A DNA stretch of 64,000 bases from NCBI RefSeq assembly GCF_040365005.1, contig NZ_BAABWV010000001.1, positions 124,001 through 188,000 of the forward strand, written 5' to 3'. The stretch is from Antarcticimicrobium sp040365005 (GTDB taxonomy: Bacteria; Pseudomonadota; Alphaproteobacteria; Rhodobacterales; Rhodobacteraceae). The notes under the pieces are model-generated. The model saw nothing but the letters and a program-made list of their open reading frames with translations. It ran no database searches and was not told the origin of the DNA. Shown piece after piece: positions 23,522-32,369 of the stretch. A program made the translations under genes and the position numbers. Positions within the stretch are counted from its first letter, which is position 1. The number at the start of each line of letters is the position of its first letter.

Positions 23522-24520
23522 ATGAAACCCACGATTGCCCCGTTTCCCGCAGCCCGTCCGCGCCGCGCCCGCCAAAGCCCGGCGGTCCGCGCTCTGGTGG
23601 CCGAAAACACGCTGAGCGTCGCCGACCTGATCTGGCCGGTGTTCGTGCGCGACGGCACCGGCGTGGAAGAGCCGGTCGCCTCGATGCCCGGTGTGATGCG
23701 GCGCAGCGTCGACCTGATCGCCAAGGCGGCGAAAGAGGCGCATGCCCTGGGCATTCCCGCGATCTGCCTGTTTCCCTATACCGACCCCAGCCTGAAAACC
23801 GAGGATTGCGCCGAGGCCTGGAACCCCGACAACCTGAGCAACCGCGCGATCCGCGCCATCAAGGATGCGGTGCCGGAGATGGCGGTGATGACCGACGTGG
23901 CGCTCGACCCCTACAACATCAATGGCCATGACGGTTTCGTCGTCGATAACGAGATCGTGAACGACCGAACCGTCGAGGCACTGGTCAAGATGACGCTGGC
24001 CCAGGCCGAGGCCGGGGCCGATATCATAGGCCCCTCGGACATGATGGACGGACGCATCGGCGCCATGCGCCGCGCGCTCGAGGCCGAGGGCCACCAACGG
24101 GTGATGATCCTGTCCTACGCCGCGAAATACGCCAGTGCCTTTTACGGCCCGTTCCGCGATGCGGTGGGCGCCTCGGGCGCGCTGACCGGCGACAAGAAGA
24201 CCTATCAGATGGACCCGGCCAATTCCGACGAGGCGCTGCGCCTGATCGAGCGCGACCTGAGTGAGGGCGCCGACATGGTGATGATCAAGCCGGGCCTGCC
24301 TTATCTGGACATTTGCCGGCGCACCAAGGACATGTTCGGCGTGCCGACCTTCGCCTACCAGGTTTCGGGCGAATACGCGATGATCCAGGCAGCGGCGCAG
24401 AACGGCTGGATCGACGGCGACAAGGTGATGGTGGAAAGCCTGATGGCATTCAAACGGGCTGGATGCGACGGCATCCTGACCTATTTCGCACCAGAGGTGG
24501 CGCGGGCGCTGAACGGCTGA
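23522..24520 (+). CDS. hemB: Delta-aminolevulinic acid dehydratase (porphobilinogen synthase)
   Basis: A 332-residue enzyme that condenses two 5-aminolevulinate molecules to porphobilinogen in haem, chlorophyll and cobalamin synthesis. The two active-site lysines are visible: K202 in SYAAKYAS and K256 (Schiff-base) in MIKPGLPYLD. The metal loop reads DVALDPYNINGHDG (125-138), with the three zinc cysteines of other HemBs replaced, so this is a zinc-independent type. AAGGAG precedes the ATG at 23522. A very long open frame running into it from 19538 is an antisense shadow of mfd. It is monocistronic as far as can be seen, divergent from the membrane protein gene. Confidence 0.96.
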   Translation: MKPTIAPFPAARPRRARQSPAVRALVAENTLSVADLIWPVFVRDGTGVEEPVASMPGVMRRSVDLIAKAAKEAHALGIPAICLFPYTDPSLKTEDCAEAWNPDNLSNRAIRAIKDAVPEMAVMTDVALDPYNINGHDGFVVDNEIVNDRTVEALVKMTLAQAEAGADIIGPSDMMDGRIGAMRRALEAEGHQRVMILSYAAKYASAFYGPFRDAVGASGALTGDKKTYQMDPANSDEALRLIERDLSEGADMVMIKPGLPYLDICRRTKDMFGVPTFAYQVSGEYAMIQAAAQNGWIDGDKVMVESLMAFKRAGCDGILTYFAPEVARALNG

Positions 24521-24566
24521 CGTCGGCCGGGTCCGGGCGCGCCGGCAACCAGCGGAGGATGGATGA

Positions 24567-26216
24567 ATGAGCGGAACCGGGCATTCAACCACCGGGGTCT
24601 TGGCCACCGGGGATGACCGGATCGACGGCATCCTCTATACGCAGCGGTGGTCGGACCTGCCCCTGACTTACAGCTTTCCCGACGGCCCCGGTGAATACGG
24701 GGGCAGCTACGGCAACGGAGAGAGTGCGGGCGCCTACACGGCCTCCTCCAGCATCCAGAGCACGGCCCGGTTCGCGCTGGACAAGGCGGCCGGGACCGCG
24801 GCCAACGACGGATTCTCGCTCGAAGGGTTCACCACCATCAGGGTGAAACCGACCGCTCTCGCAAACGCCCATGTCCGCGTTGCCGAAACCACCTCGGACC
24901 CGTTTTCCTACGGCACAGCCTGGAGTTATTTCCCCCAATGGTCGGCGGCCGGCGGGGATGTCTGGCTCTCCAATGTCTCGGTCGACTTTTCCACCGCGCG
25001 GGCGGGAAATTACGCCCATGTCACCGTGCTGCACGAGATCGGCCATGCGCTCGGCCTCGAACACGGGCATGATTACGGCTCTTTCGGCGCGCTGCCGACC
25101 GCCTACGACGCGATGGAATACACGCTGATGACATATCGCCCCTATGTGGGCGGCCCGACCAACGGCTATACCAACGAAACCTGGGGCTATGCGCAGAGCT
25201 ACATGATGCTCGACATCGCCGCGTTGCAACATCTTTACGGCGCGGATTACAGCACCAATTCCGGCGATACGGTCTATCGCTGGACCCCGGCCAGCGGCGA
25301 CACCCTGGTCGACGGTGGGGTCGCGATCGATCCCGGCGCCAACCGAATCTTTGCCACCATCTGGGACGGCGGCGGCACCGACACCTATGACCTCAGGGCT
25401 TATGACACCGACCTGTCGATCGACCTGGCGCCCGGCGCCGCATCCGTGTTCGCGGCGGCACAACTGGCCAACCTGGGGCGGGGGAACACTGCCTCGGGCA
25501 ATATCTACAACGCACTCCTGCATGAGGATGACCCGCGCTCGCTGATCGAGAATGCCACGGGCGGTTCCGGCGACGACCATTTGCGCGGCAACCAGGCTGA
25601 CAACCGCCTGATCGGCAATGCCGGCGACGACAGGCTCAACGGGCTGACCGGGGACGACCGGCTGATCGGGAAATCCGGCGACGATGTGCTGGCCGGCGGG
25701 CGCGGTGCCGACACGCTCAAGGGTGGCGGCGGCGACGATACGTTGAACGGGCGGCTTGGCGCCGACACCCTGCGTGGCGGCGCGGGCCGGGACACCGGAT
25801 ACGGCAACAAGGGCGACGATCTGCTGCTGGGGTTGAAGGGCAAGGACACGCTCTATGGCGGCCGCGGCGACGATACCCTGATCGGCGGCGCGGGGCGCGA
25901 CGTGATGACCGGTGGCGCCGGGGATGACAGCTTTGTCTTCCAGAGTCGCGACGACAGTTCCGCCGCGGCCGCCCTGCCCGACCGGATCCTCGATTTCACC
26001 CCCGGCGAGGACATCATCGACCTCAGCGGGCTGGTGGGTGGTGCGCTGAATTTCATCGGCAAGGATGCGTTCTCGGAGACCACCGGAGAGCTGCGTTACG
26101 ACGTCAATGGCCGCCACCTCATGGTCCTCGCCGACTGCGACGGCGACGGCGCGGCCGATTTCGGTCTGGAGTTGCGGGATCTGGACGTTCTGGAGGCCGG
26201 GGATTTCCTTCTCTGA
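24567..26216 (+). CDS. Serralysin-like M10 metalloprotease with RTX repeats
   Basis: A 549-residue secreted zinc protease. The catalytic motif HEIGHALGLEH is at 156-166 (H156, E157, H160, H166), followed by the Met-turn LMTYRPY near residue 190. Between about 325 and 455 there are at least a dozen RTX nonapeptides of the GGxGxDxLx kind that bind Ca2+, then a C-terminal peptidase M10 serralysin-like domain ending in GDFLL. There is no N-terminal signal peptide; the C-terminal RTX end implies export by a type I system (ABC/MFP/TolC). No such transporter is in the window. AGCGGAGG precedes the ATG at 24567. The target is unknown; nutrient acquisition from protein is the usual role. Confidence 0.93.
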   Translation: MSGTGHSTTGVLATGDDRIDGILYTQRWSDLPLTYSFPDGPGEYGGSYGNGESAGAYTASSSIQSTARFALDKAAGTAANDGFSLEGFTTIRVKPTALANAHVRVAETTSDPFSYGTAWSYFPQWSAAGGDVWLSNVSVDFSTARAGNYAHVTVLHEIGHALGLEHGHDYGSFGALPTAYDAMEYTLMTYRPYVGGPTNGYTNETWGYAQSYMMLDIAALQHLYGADYSTNSGDTVYRWTPASGDTLVDGGVAIDPGANRIFATIWDGGGTDTYDLRAYDTDLSIDLAPGAASVFAAAQLANLGRGNTASGNIYNALLHEDDPRSLIENATGGSGDDHLRGNQADNRLIGNAGDDRLNGLTGDDRLIGKSGDDVLAGGRGADTLKGGGGDDTLNGRLGADTLRGGAGRDTGYGNKGDDLLLGLKGKDTLYGGRGDDTLIGGAGRDVMTGGAGDDSFVFQSRDDSSAAAALPDRILDFTPGEDIIDLSGLVGGALNFIGKDAFSETTGELRYDVNGRHLMVLADCDGDGAADFGLELRDLDVLEAGDFLL

Positions 26217-26365
26217 CCCGCGACGGCGCCCACAGACCCGCCGGGCAAGGGCAACAACCCGCGCATCCGGGCCCGTTGCGGCGTGACAGGCGCGCGGGTT
26301 GCGCGTATAACCACGCCCAAGGCCGAAAAACCGGTCAGAGCAGGTCAACAACAGGCAAAAGTCCA

Positions 26366-26944
26366 ATGAACAACGCGATCCAATCCCATCGGCTGACCCG
26401 ACGCGGGTTTGCCCTTTCCGCCCTTTCCGCCCTCGGCGTGACCGCAGCCTGCGGCAACGGCGTGGGCACCAACAAGGCGGCCAAGATCGACGCCCGCGTC
26501 GACGCGACGCTGAACCAGATGTACGCGCGCTATCCCAACACGGTGGTGCTGGCCGAGAAATCCACCGGCATGCTGGTGATGCCGCTGGTCACCGAGGCCG
26601 GCCTCGGGCTGGGCGGGGCCTATGGCCGCGGCGCGCTGCGGGTCAATGGCGTTACCGTCGATTACTATTCCACCGTCAAGGGCAGCGCCGGGTTCCAGAT
26701 CGGCGCCCAACAATACGCCCATGTGCTGTTCTTCATGACCGAGGACGCGCTGCTTGAATTCCGCCGCTCGTCCGGCTGGGCCGCCGGCGGCGACCTGGAA
26801 TACGTGATCAAGGACGAGGGTGACTCCATCGCCGCGGACACCAACACGATGCGGTCGCCGATCATCGCCGCCATTTTCGGTCAGGCCGGCCTGCGCGTGG
26901 GCGCGACGCTGGAAGGCACCAAGTACACCCGGATCATTCCCTAG
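26366..26944 (+). CDS. SYLF/YSC84-type lipid-binding lipoprotein
   Basis: A 192-residue protein of the SYLF (YSC84/BPSL1445) family, whose members bind phospholipids. The N-terminus LTRRGFALSALSALGVTAAC looks like a twin-arginine signal fused to a lipobox, so a Tat-exported lipoprotein with the lipidated Cys at residue 33 is plausible. The lipobox VTAAC is not ideal. The mature part shows the family core SAGFQIGAQQYAHVLFFMTEDALLEF, SGWAAGGDLEYVI and the C-terminal EGTKYTRI. The ATG at 26366 is chosen because it opens the signal peptide. It stands alone between the protease and acylase genes. Confidence 0.85.
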   Translation: MNNAIQSHRLTRRGFALSALSALGVTAACGNGVGTNKAAKIDARVDATLNQMYARYPNTVVLAEKSTGMLVMPLVTEAGLGLGGAYGRGALRVNGVTVDYYSTVKGSAGFQIGAQQYAHVLFFMTEDALLEFRRSSGWAAGGDLEYVIKDEGDSIAADTNTMRSPIIAAIFGQAGLRVGATLEGTKYTRIIP

Positions 26945-27071
26945 GAAATCGCGCCGCAGGGCAGCGGCGATGGCTTTCGCTGCCCGACCATATCGCCTAG
27001 GTTGATCACGGCCTCCGGGTGGTGCATTCCTCGCCCGGAAAAGCAGGCAGGCGCGGCATGCAGGGGGACGT

Positions 27072-29534
27072 ATGGGGTTGATTTTTCGTTGGTTGCTGCG
27101 GATCGCCGCCGGCCTGGTGGTGCTGGTGGTGCTTGCAATCGGGCTTGTCTATTACCTGGCTAACCAATCCCTGCCCGACTATGACCAGACCGAAAAGGTC
27201 GCGGGCCTCTCCGCGCCGGTCGAGATCATCCGCGACAACGCCAATGTGCCGCATATCTTCGGTGACAGCGACCCGGACGTGTTTTTCGGCCTTGGGTATG
27301 CGCATGCGCAGGACCGGCTCTGGCAGATGACGACCCTGCGCCGGACCGTGCAAGGGCGGCTGTCCGAGGTGTTCGGCGCCCGCACCGTGCGCATCGACCG
27401 GCTGTTGCGCCGGCTTGACCTGTACCGCCTGGCGCAGCAATCGGTCTCCGCGCAAGACGACTACACCACCGCCGCGCTCGAGGCTTATTCCGCCGGGGTC
27501 AACGCCCGTCTCAACGAGATCAACGATGAGGCACTGGGACGCGGCGCCCCCGAGATGTTCCTGTTCAACGCCCCGGTCGCGCCTTGGCATCCGGCGGATT
27601 CGCTGGCGATCATCAAGCTGATGAGCCTGCAACTCTCGGGCCACCTGGAGGAAGAGGTGTTGCGCGCGCGCACCGCGCTGATGCTGGATGACAATGCGCG
27701 GCTGCGCGACATCCTGCCCGACGCGCCGGGCACCGGCATCGCCGCGCTGCCGGAATACGCGCAGATGTTCCCAGGCCTGCCGCGCTATGCCCAAGGGACG
27801 CCGGTTTCCGACGATCCGCTGTCACCGTTCCCGCGGCGCGGGCTGGCCGGCGCCTCCAACGCCTGGGCCGCCGCACCGTCGCGCTCGGCCTCGGGGGGCA
27901 CGTTGCTGGCCAATGACCCGCACCTGGGCTTTTCCGCACCCTCGACCTGGTACCTCGCGCGGATCGAGTTGCAAAGCGGCGGCGTGATCGGCGCCACCAT
28001 CCCGGGGTTCCCGGCGATCCTGAGCGGACGCAGCAGAAAGCTGGGCTGGGGCGTCACCTCGTCCTATCTCGACGATCAGGACGTGTTCATCGAAAAGGTG
28101 AACCCGGAGAACACGGATGAATACCTCACCCCGGACGGCTACAAGCGGTTCGAAAGCCGCCCCTCGATCATCAAGATCAAGGATTCCACGCCCATCACCC
28201 TGACCCTGCGCTGGACCGAGAACGGACCGGTCCTGCCCGGCAGCCACTACAACCTGGGAACCGTGACGCCGCCCGGCCATGTCGCCGCCCTGGGCTGGAC
28301 AGCGCTTGACCCGCAGGACACCACCGTGAGCGCGGCGATGGCCCTGATGCGGGCCCAGACGGTGCAAGAGGCGATCGCCGCCGGTGAACGCTATATCGCG
28401 CCGTCGCAGAACCTGATGCTGATCGACCGCGAGACCATCGCCCTCAAGACCATCGGCGCGGTGCCCCGGCGCGACCCGCGGCAGCAAAGCAAGGGGCGGC
28501 TTCCGGTCCAGGGATGGCGGGCCGAGAACCGCTGGCAGAGTCGACAGCCCTATGCCTCGAATCCGGAGTTCGTCAGCCCGCGCGGCGGGATCCTGGGCAA
28601 TACCAACAACAAGATACTCGAGCGCCCGTTTCCCAACCACGTCTCCTATCTCTGGGGCGACACCCAGCGCATCAACCGCTGGCAACGGCTGATGCAGGCG
28701 CGCCAGGTCCATACCCGCGACAGCTTCATCGAGGCGCAGCTCGACACCGTGAGCTTTACTGCCCGCTCGCTGCTGCCGCTGATCGGGGCCGACCTGTGGT
28801 TCACCGGCGAGGCCGCGCCCGATGGCACCCCCGAACGGCAACGGCAGATCGCGCTTTCGCTGCTGGCCGAATGGAACGGCGAGATGAACGAACACCTGCC
28901 CGAACCGCTGATTTATGCCGCCTGGCTGCGCGCCCTGCAGACCCGGCTGATCGAGGATGAGCTTGGCCCGCTGGCCGACGAATACAAGCACGTGGACCCG
29001 GTGTTCATCGAGCGGGTCTACCGCGACATCGACGGCGCCGGCATCTGGTGCGACGTGCGCCAGAGCGCCCCGCGCGAGACCTGCACCGACATGGCGCGGC
29101 TTGCGCTGGACGATGCGCTGGTCTGGATCGGGGAACACTTCGGCGGCGCGCTGGAAAGCCTGCGCTGGGGCGATGCGCACCAGGCCACCCATGATCACCC
29201 GGTGCTGGGCGAGGTGCCGGTGCTGCGCTATTTCGTCAACATCCGCCAGTCGACCAGCGGCGGCGACAACACGCTGCAACGCGGCCGCACCTCGGGCGAG
29301 GACCCCGATCCGTTCTTGAACGTGCATGGCGCGGGGTATCGCGGGGTCTATGACCTCGCCGATCCGGACAGCTCGGTGTTCATCATATCGACCGGGCAAT
29401 CAGGGCATTTCCTGTCACGCCACTATGACGACCTGGCCCAGTTGTGGCGGCGCGGCGAGTATATCCCGATGTCGCTGGATGCGGAACTGGCACGCGCCGC
29501 CTCGGTCGGGATCACGCGGCTGATCCCGCAATGA
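27072..29534 (+). CDS. Penicillin acylase-family N-terminal nucleophile hydrolase
   Basis: An 820-residue amidohydrolase of the penicillin G acylase/cephalosporin acylase/AHL acylase family. It has an N-terminal hydrophobic helix (residues 8-30) that exports or anchors it, an alpha-chain region with DNANVPHIFG (55-64) and GYAHAQDRLWQM (75-86), a spacer, then the autocleavage site GASNAW with Ser262 as the expected new N-terminal nucleophile of the beta chain. The HLGFSAPSTWY block follows. Families like this hydrolyse aliphatic or aromatic amides, including quorum-sensing acyl-homoserine lactones; the substrate is not evident. GGGGGA precedes the ATG at 27072. Its stop overlaps the antiporter start (ATGA), which suggests joint expression. 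Confidence 0.92.
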   Translation: MGLIFRWLLRIAAGLVVLVVLAIGLVYYLANQSLPDYDQTEKVAGLSAPVEIIRDNANVPHIFGDSDPDVFFGLGYAHAQDRLWQMTTLRRTVQGRLSEVFGARTVRIDRLLRRLDLYRLAQQSVSAQDDYTTAALEAYSAGVNARLNEINDEALGRGAPEMFLFNAPVAPWHPADSLAIIKLMSLQLSGHLEEEVLRARTALMLDDNARLRDILPDAPGTGIAALPEYAQMFPGLPRYAQGTPVSDDPLSPFPRRGLAGASNAWAAAPSRSASGGTLLANDPHLGFSAPSTWYLARIELQSGGVIGATIPGFPAILSGRSRKLGWGVTSSYLDDQDVFIEKVNPENTDEYLTPDGYKRFESRPSIIKIKDSTPITLTLRWTENGPVLPGSHYNLGTVTPPGHVAALGWTALDPQDTTVSAAMALMRAQTVQEAIAAGERYIAPSQNLMLIDRETIALKTIGAVPRRDPRQQSKGRLPVQGWRAENRWQSRQPYASNPEFVSPRGGILGNTNNKILERPFPNHVSYLWGDTQRINRWQRLMQARQVHTRDSFIEAQLDTVSFTARSLLPLIGADLWFTGEAAPDGTPERQRQIALSLLAEWNGEMNEHLPEPLIYAAWLRALQTRLIEDELGPLADEYKHVDPVFIERVYRDIDGAGIWCDVRQSAPRETCTDMARLALDDALVWIGEHFGGALESLRWGDAHQATHDHPVLGEVPVLRYFVNIRQSTSGGDNTLQRGRTSGEDPDPFLNVHGAGYRGVYDLADPDSSVFIISTGQSGHFLSRHYDDLAQLWRRGEYIPMSLDAELARAASVGITRLIPQ

Positions 29535-30730
29535 CACTGGCCCCGCCCGGCGACCTGGCCTCTGCCCTCATGTCCCTGGGGGTGCTGTTCCTGGCCGGGC
29601 TGGCCGCCGACGCGCTGGGCCATCGAACCCGGTTGCCACGGGTGACGCTTCTGCTGGGCTGCGGATTGCTGGCCGGAACGACCGGCTTCGACCTGATGCC
29701 GGTCCTGCTGACCGAACTCAGCCCGGTGATCTCGATCATCGCGCTGACCATGGTGGCCTTTCTGCTGGGCGGCGAACTGTCACTGAAGGCGCTGCGCGCC
29801 AATGGCAAGGCGATCGTGCTGATCTCGCTCTCCATCGTGCTGGTGACCTTGCCATTGGTGGCGGCGGGCCTCTGGCTGGTCGGGTTGCCGTTGGCGGCGG
29901 CGCTGGTGCTGGGGGCGCTGGCCACGGCCACCGATCCGGCCGCCACTTATGACGTGATCCACCAGACCGGGGTGGAAAACCGCTTTACCCATACGCTCAA
30001 GGGCATCGTCGCAATCGACGACGCCTGGGGGCTGATCGTGTTCAGCCTGGTCATCGTGCTGGCCCGCGCGCTGGACGGGGGCGAATGGTCCTTCGTGGTG
30101 TTGCAACTGTCGTTGGTCGAAGTGGCCGGTTCTCTCCTGCTGGGGCTGGCGATCGGGGTGCCCGCCGCACTGCTGACCGGGCGGCTGTCCAAGGGCGAGC
30201 CGCTGCGGATCGAGGCGCTGGGGCTGGTCTTTGTCACCGCCGGTCTCGCGATCTGGCTCGAGCTGTCCTATCTGATCGCGGGGATGACGGTGGGCACGGT
30301 GATCGTCAACCTGGCCCGCCACCACACCCGCGCCTTTCACGAGATCGAACACCTGCAATGGCCGTTCATGATCATGTTCTTCATTTTTGCCGGCGCCTCG
30401 CTGGACGCCGAGGGCTTGCTGCTGGTCGGCCCCGCGGGGCTGGCCTATGCGGTGCTGCGGATCGCCGCGCGCATGTTGGGCGGCTGGCTGGGCGCATCGC
30501 TGGCCGGGGAACCGGTACGGGAGCGCAAATGGTATGGCCCTGCCCTGTTGCCGCAGGCCGGCGTCGCCATCGGCATGGCGCTGATCGCGGCCGAGCTGTT
30601 TCCCGCTTACGGGTCAACGATCATGGCGATGGCGGTAGGCACGACCATCGCCTTTGAGCTGATCGGACCGCTGGCCGCGTCAGTGACCCTGGGCCGGCTC
30701 GCAAGGAAGGCGGACGCCGACGAGGGTTAA
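29531..30730 (+). CDS. Cation:proton antiporter (CPA, Na+/H+ exchanger family)
   Basis: A 399-residue inner-membrane protein with about 12 TM segments of the monovalent cation/proton antiporter fold. The likely transport aspartates are in ATATDPAATYD (about residues 134-144) and GIVAIDDAWGL (about 158-168), the paired positions used by CPA members. The ATG at 29531 overlaps the acylase stop. The open frame upstream of that start is inside the acylase gene. The 3' end overlaps the convergent hflX stop by four bases (TTAA). The cation and physiological role are unknown. Confidence 0.88.
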   Translation: MTLAPPGDLASALMSLGVLFLAGLAADALGHRTRLPRVTLLLGCGLLAGTTGFDLMPVLLTELSPVISIIALTMVAFLLGGELSLKALRANGKAIVLISLSIVLVTLPLVAAGLWLVGLPLAAALVLGALATATDPAATYDVIHQTGVENRFTHTLKGIVAIDDAWGLIVFSLVIVLARALDGGEWSFVVLQLSLVEVAGSLLLGLAIGVPAALLTGRLSKGEPLRIEALGLVFVTAGLAIWLELSYLIAGMTVGTVIVNLARHHTRAFHEIEHLQWPFMIMFFIFAGASLDAEGLLLVGPAGLAYAVLRIAARMLGGWLGASLAGEPVRERKWYGPALLPQAGVAIGMALIAAELFPAYGSTIMAMAVGTTIAFELIGPLAASVTLGRLARKADADEG

Positions 30731-32001
30731 AGCGCGCCGTACTGCGCCTCTTGCCGGGCGGTCCAGTAGACCGTGAGGTCGAACCCCTCTTCGGTCTGCT
30801 GTTCTTCCTGCACCACGTCCTGCGCGAAAAGCCAGGCCCGTTTGCGCCCCTCGGAGAACCCCAGGTGCAGCCGGGTCTCATGCCGCGCGCCCTGCAAGGT
30901 CTGCGCGATCGCGACGAGCAGCGGCTCCATCCCCTCGCCGGTCTGGGCGGACAGGGCGAAGGTGGTGTCACTGCGCGCCGCGCGGGCCTGTACCGCCTCG
31001 CGCTCGGCTGGGTCCAGCTGGTCGATCTTGTTCCAGACCTCCAGCCTCGGGCGCGCATCGGTCACGCCAAGCGACGCGAGGATCGTCTCGACGTCCCGTG
31101 CCTGTTCCTCGGTACCGGCGTGGCTGATGTCGCGCACATGCACGATCAGGTCGGCGGCCAGCACCTCTTCCAGCGTGGCGCGGAAGGCGGCGACCAGTTC
31201 GGTCGGCAGGTCCGAGATGAACCCCACGGTATCGGAAAGGATCACCTCCGGCCCGTCCGGAAGCTGGACCCGCCGCATGGTCGGATCGAGGGTGGCGAAC
31301 AGCATGTCCTTGGCCATGACCTCGGCGCCGGTCAACCGGTTGAACAGGGTCGATTTTCCGGCGTTGGTATAGCCCACCAGCGCCACGATCGGATAGGGCA
31401 CCTTGGCGCGCGCCTTGCGGTGCAGCTCACGGGTTTTCACCACCTTGTCGAGTTGCCGGCGCAACCGCACCAACTGATCGTCGATGGCGCGGCGGTCCGC
31501 CTCGATCTGGGTCTCGCCGGGTCCGCCGACGAACCCGAGTCCGCCGCGCTGACGCTCCAGGTGGGTCCAGGCGCGGACCAGCCGGGTGCGTTGATAGGAC
31601 AGCGCGGCCATCTCGACCTGCAGCACACCCTCCCGGGTGCGGGCGCGATCGCTGAAGATTTCCAGGATCAACCCGGTCCGGTCGAGGATCTTGACGCCCC
31701 AGTCCTTTTCGAGATTGCGCTGCTGCACCGGGCTGACCGGCCCGTCGATCAGAACCAGCTCGACCTCGTTGGCCTCGAACCTGGCGCCGAGTTCCTCGAT
31801 CTTTCCGGAGCCGAACAGGTGGCCGGGCTGGGCGCGTGGCAGGCGCACCACCTCGCCGCCGGCGACCTCAAGGCCCGGCAGCGCCGCCGCAAGCGCGACA
31901 GCCTCCTCCAGCGCCGGTCCCGGATCCCGGCGGTCTGCATCGGATTTGATGTCAGGATGCAGCACCCAAGCGCGGGTGGCTTCCGTCTCGTGGTCCATCA
32001 A
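30727..32001 (-). CDS. hflX: GTPase HflX
   Basis: A 424-residue ribosome-associated GTPase that splits or rescues 70S ribosomes under stress. The N-terminal HflX domain precedes a coiled-coil region, then the G domain with G1 GYTNAGKSTLFNRL (about 208-221), G3 DTVGFI and G4 NKID. Translation starts at 32001 and overlaps the hfq stop by four bases, the classical hfq-hflX arrangement. Its own stop meets the antiporter gene tail to tail with a four-base overlap. Confidence 0.96.
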   Translation of the reverse strand: MMDHETEATRAWVLHPDIKSDADRRDPGPALEEAVALAAALPGLEVAGGEVVRLPRAQPGHLFGSGKIEELGARFEANEVELVLIDGPVSPVQQRNLEKDWGVKILDRTGLILEIFSDRARTREGVLQVEMAALSYQRTRLVRAWTHLERQRGGLGFVGGPGETQIEADRRAIDDQLVRLRRQLDKVVKTRELHRKARAKVPYPIVALVGYTNAGKSTLFNRLTGAEVMAKDMLFATLDPTMRRVQLPDGPEVILSDTVGFISDLPTELVAAFRATLEEVLAADLIVHVRDISHAGTEEQARDVETILASLGVTDARPRLEVWNKIDQLDPAEREAVQARAARSDTTFALSAQTGEGMEPLLVAIAQTLQGARHETRLHLGFSEGRKRAWLFAQDVVQEEQQTEEGFDLTVYWTARQEAQYGAL

Positions 32002-32237
32002 GAGGCGTCTTCGCCCTCGTACAGGCTGATCGGTTGGGCCGGCATGATGGTCGAGATCGCATGCTTGTAGACAAGCTGTGACTGGCCGTCGCGGCGCAGC
32101 AGCACGCAGAAATTGTCAAACCAGGTGATGACGCCCTGCAATTTGACGCCGTTGATCAGAAAAATCGTGACCGGAACCTTGGTTTTTCTGACGTGGTTCA
32201 GGAACGCGTCCTGCAGGTTCTGTCTGTCCGAAGCCAT
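31998..32237 (-). CDS. hfq: RNA chaperone Hfq
   Basis: A 79-residue Sm-like hexameric chaperone that pairs small RNAs with mRNAs. The Sm1 segment VPVTIFLINGVKLQGVITWF and the Sm2 motif YKHAIST are intact, and the N-terminus MASDRQNLQDAFLNHVRK is that of Hfq. The ATG at 32237 is used; an open frame to 32342 adds an unrelated extension. It is coupled to hflX by a four-base overlap and lies downstream of trkH in the conserved ntr-trk-hfq block. The acidic C-terminal tail is very short, as in other alphaproteobacteria. Confidence 0.97.
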   Translation of the reverse strand: MASDRQNLQDAFLNHVRKTKVPVTIFLINGVKLQGVITWFDNFCVLLRRDGQSQLVYKHAISTIMPAQPISLYEGEDAS

Positions 32238-32369
32238 TTGTTGAAATCTCGCCTTTGTTCTTGCCACGCGCTGCGGACCAACGCGCCCGTTCCGAAGGAG
32301 TATGAAGCGAGGTTCGGGGAGTTTCCAGCCGAAAACGTACAAATACGCGGCCAGTTTTCCCCCAAGGGA

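Noticed and set aside
19538..24520. A 1660-codon open frame on the plus strand running opposite mfd and into hemB
   Set aside because: Its first four-fifths is the antisense of mfd and the membrane protein gene, kept open by GC-rich codon bias. Only the last 332 codons are hemB, which has its own ATG and ribosome site at 23522.
25550..25930. Tandem repeated sequence resembling a repeat array or CRISPR
   Set aside because: The repeats are in frame and encode Ca2+-binding RTX nonapeptides of the serralysin-like protease. There are no constant repeats with unique spacers.
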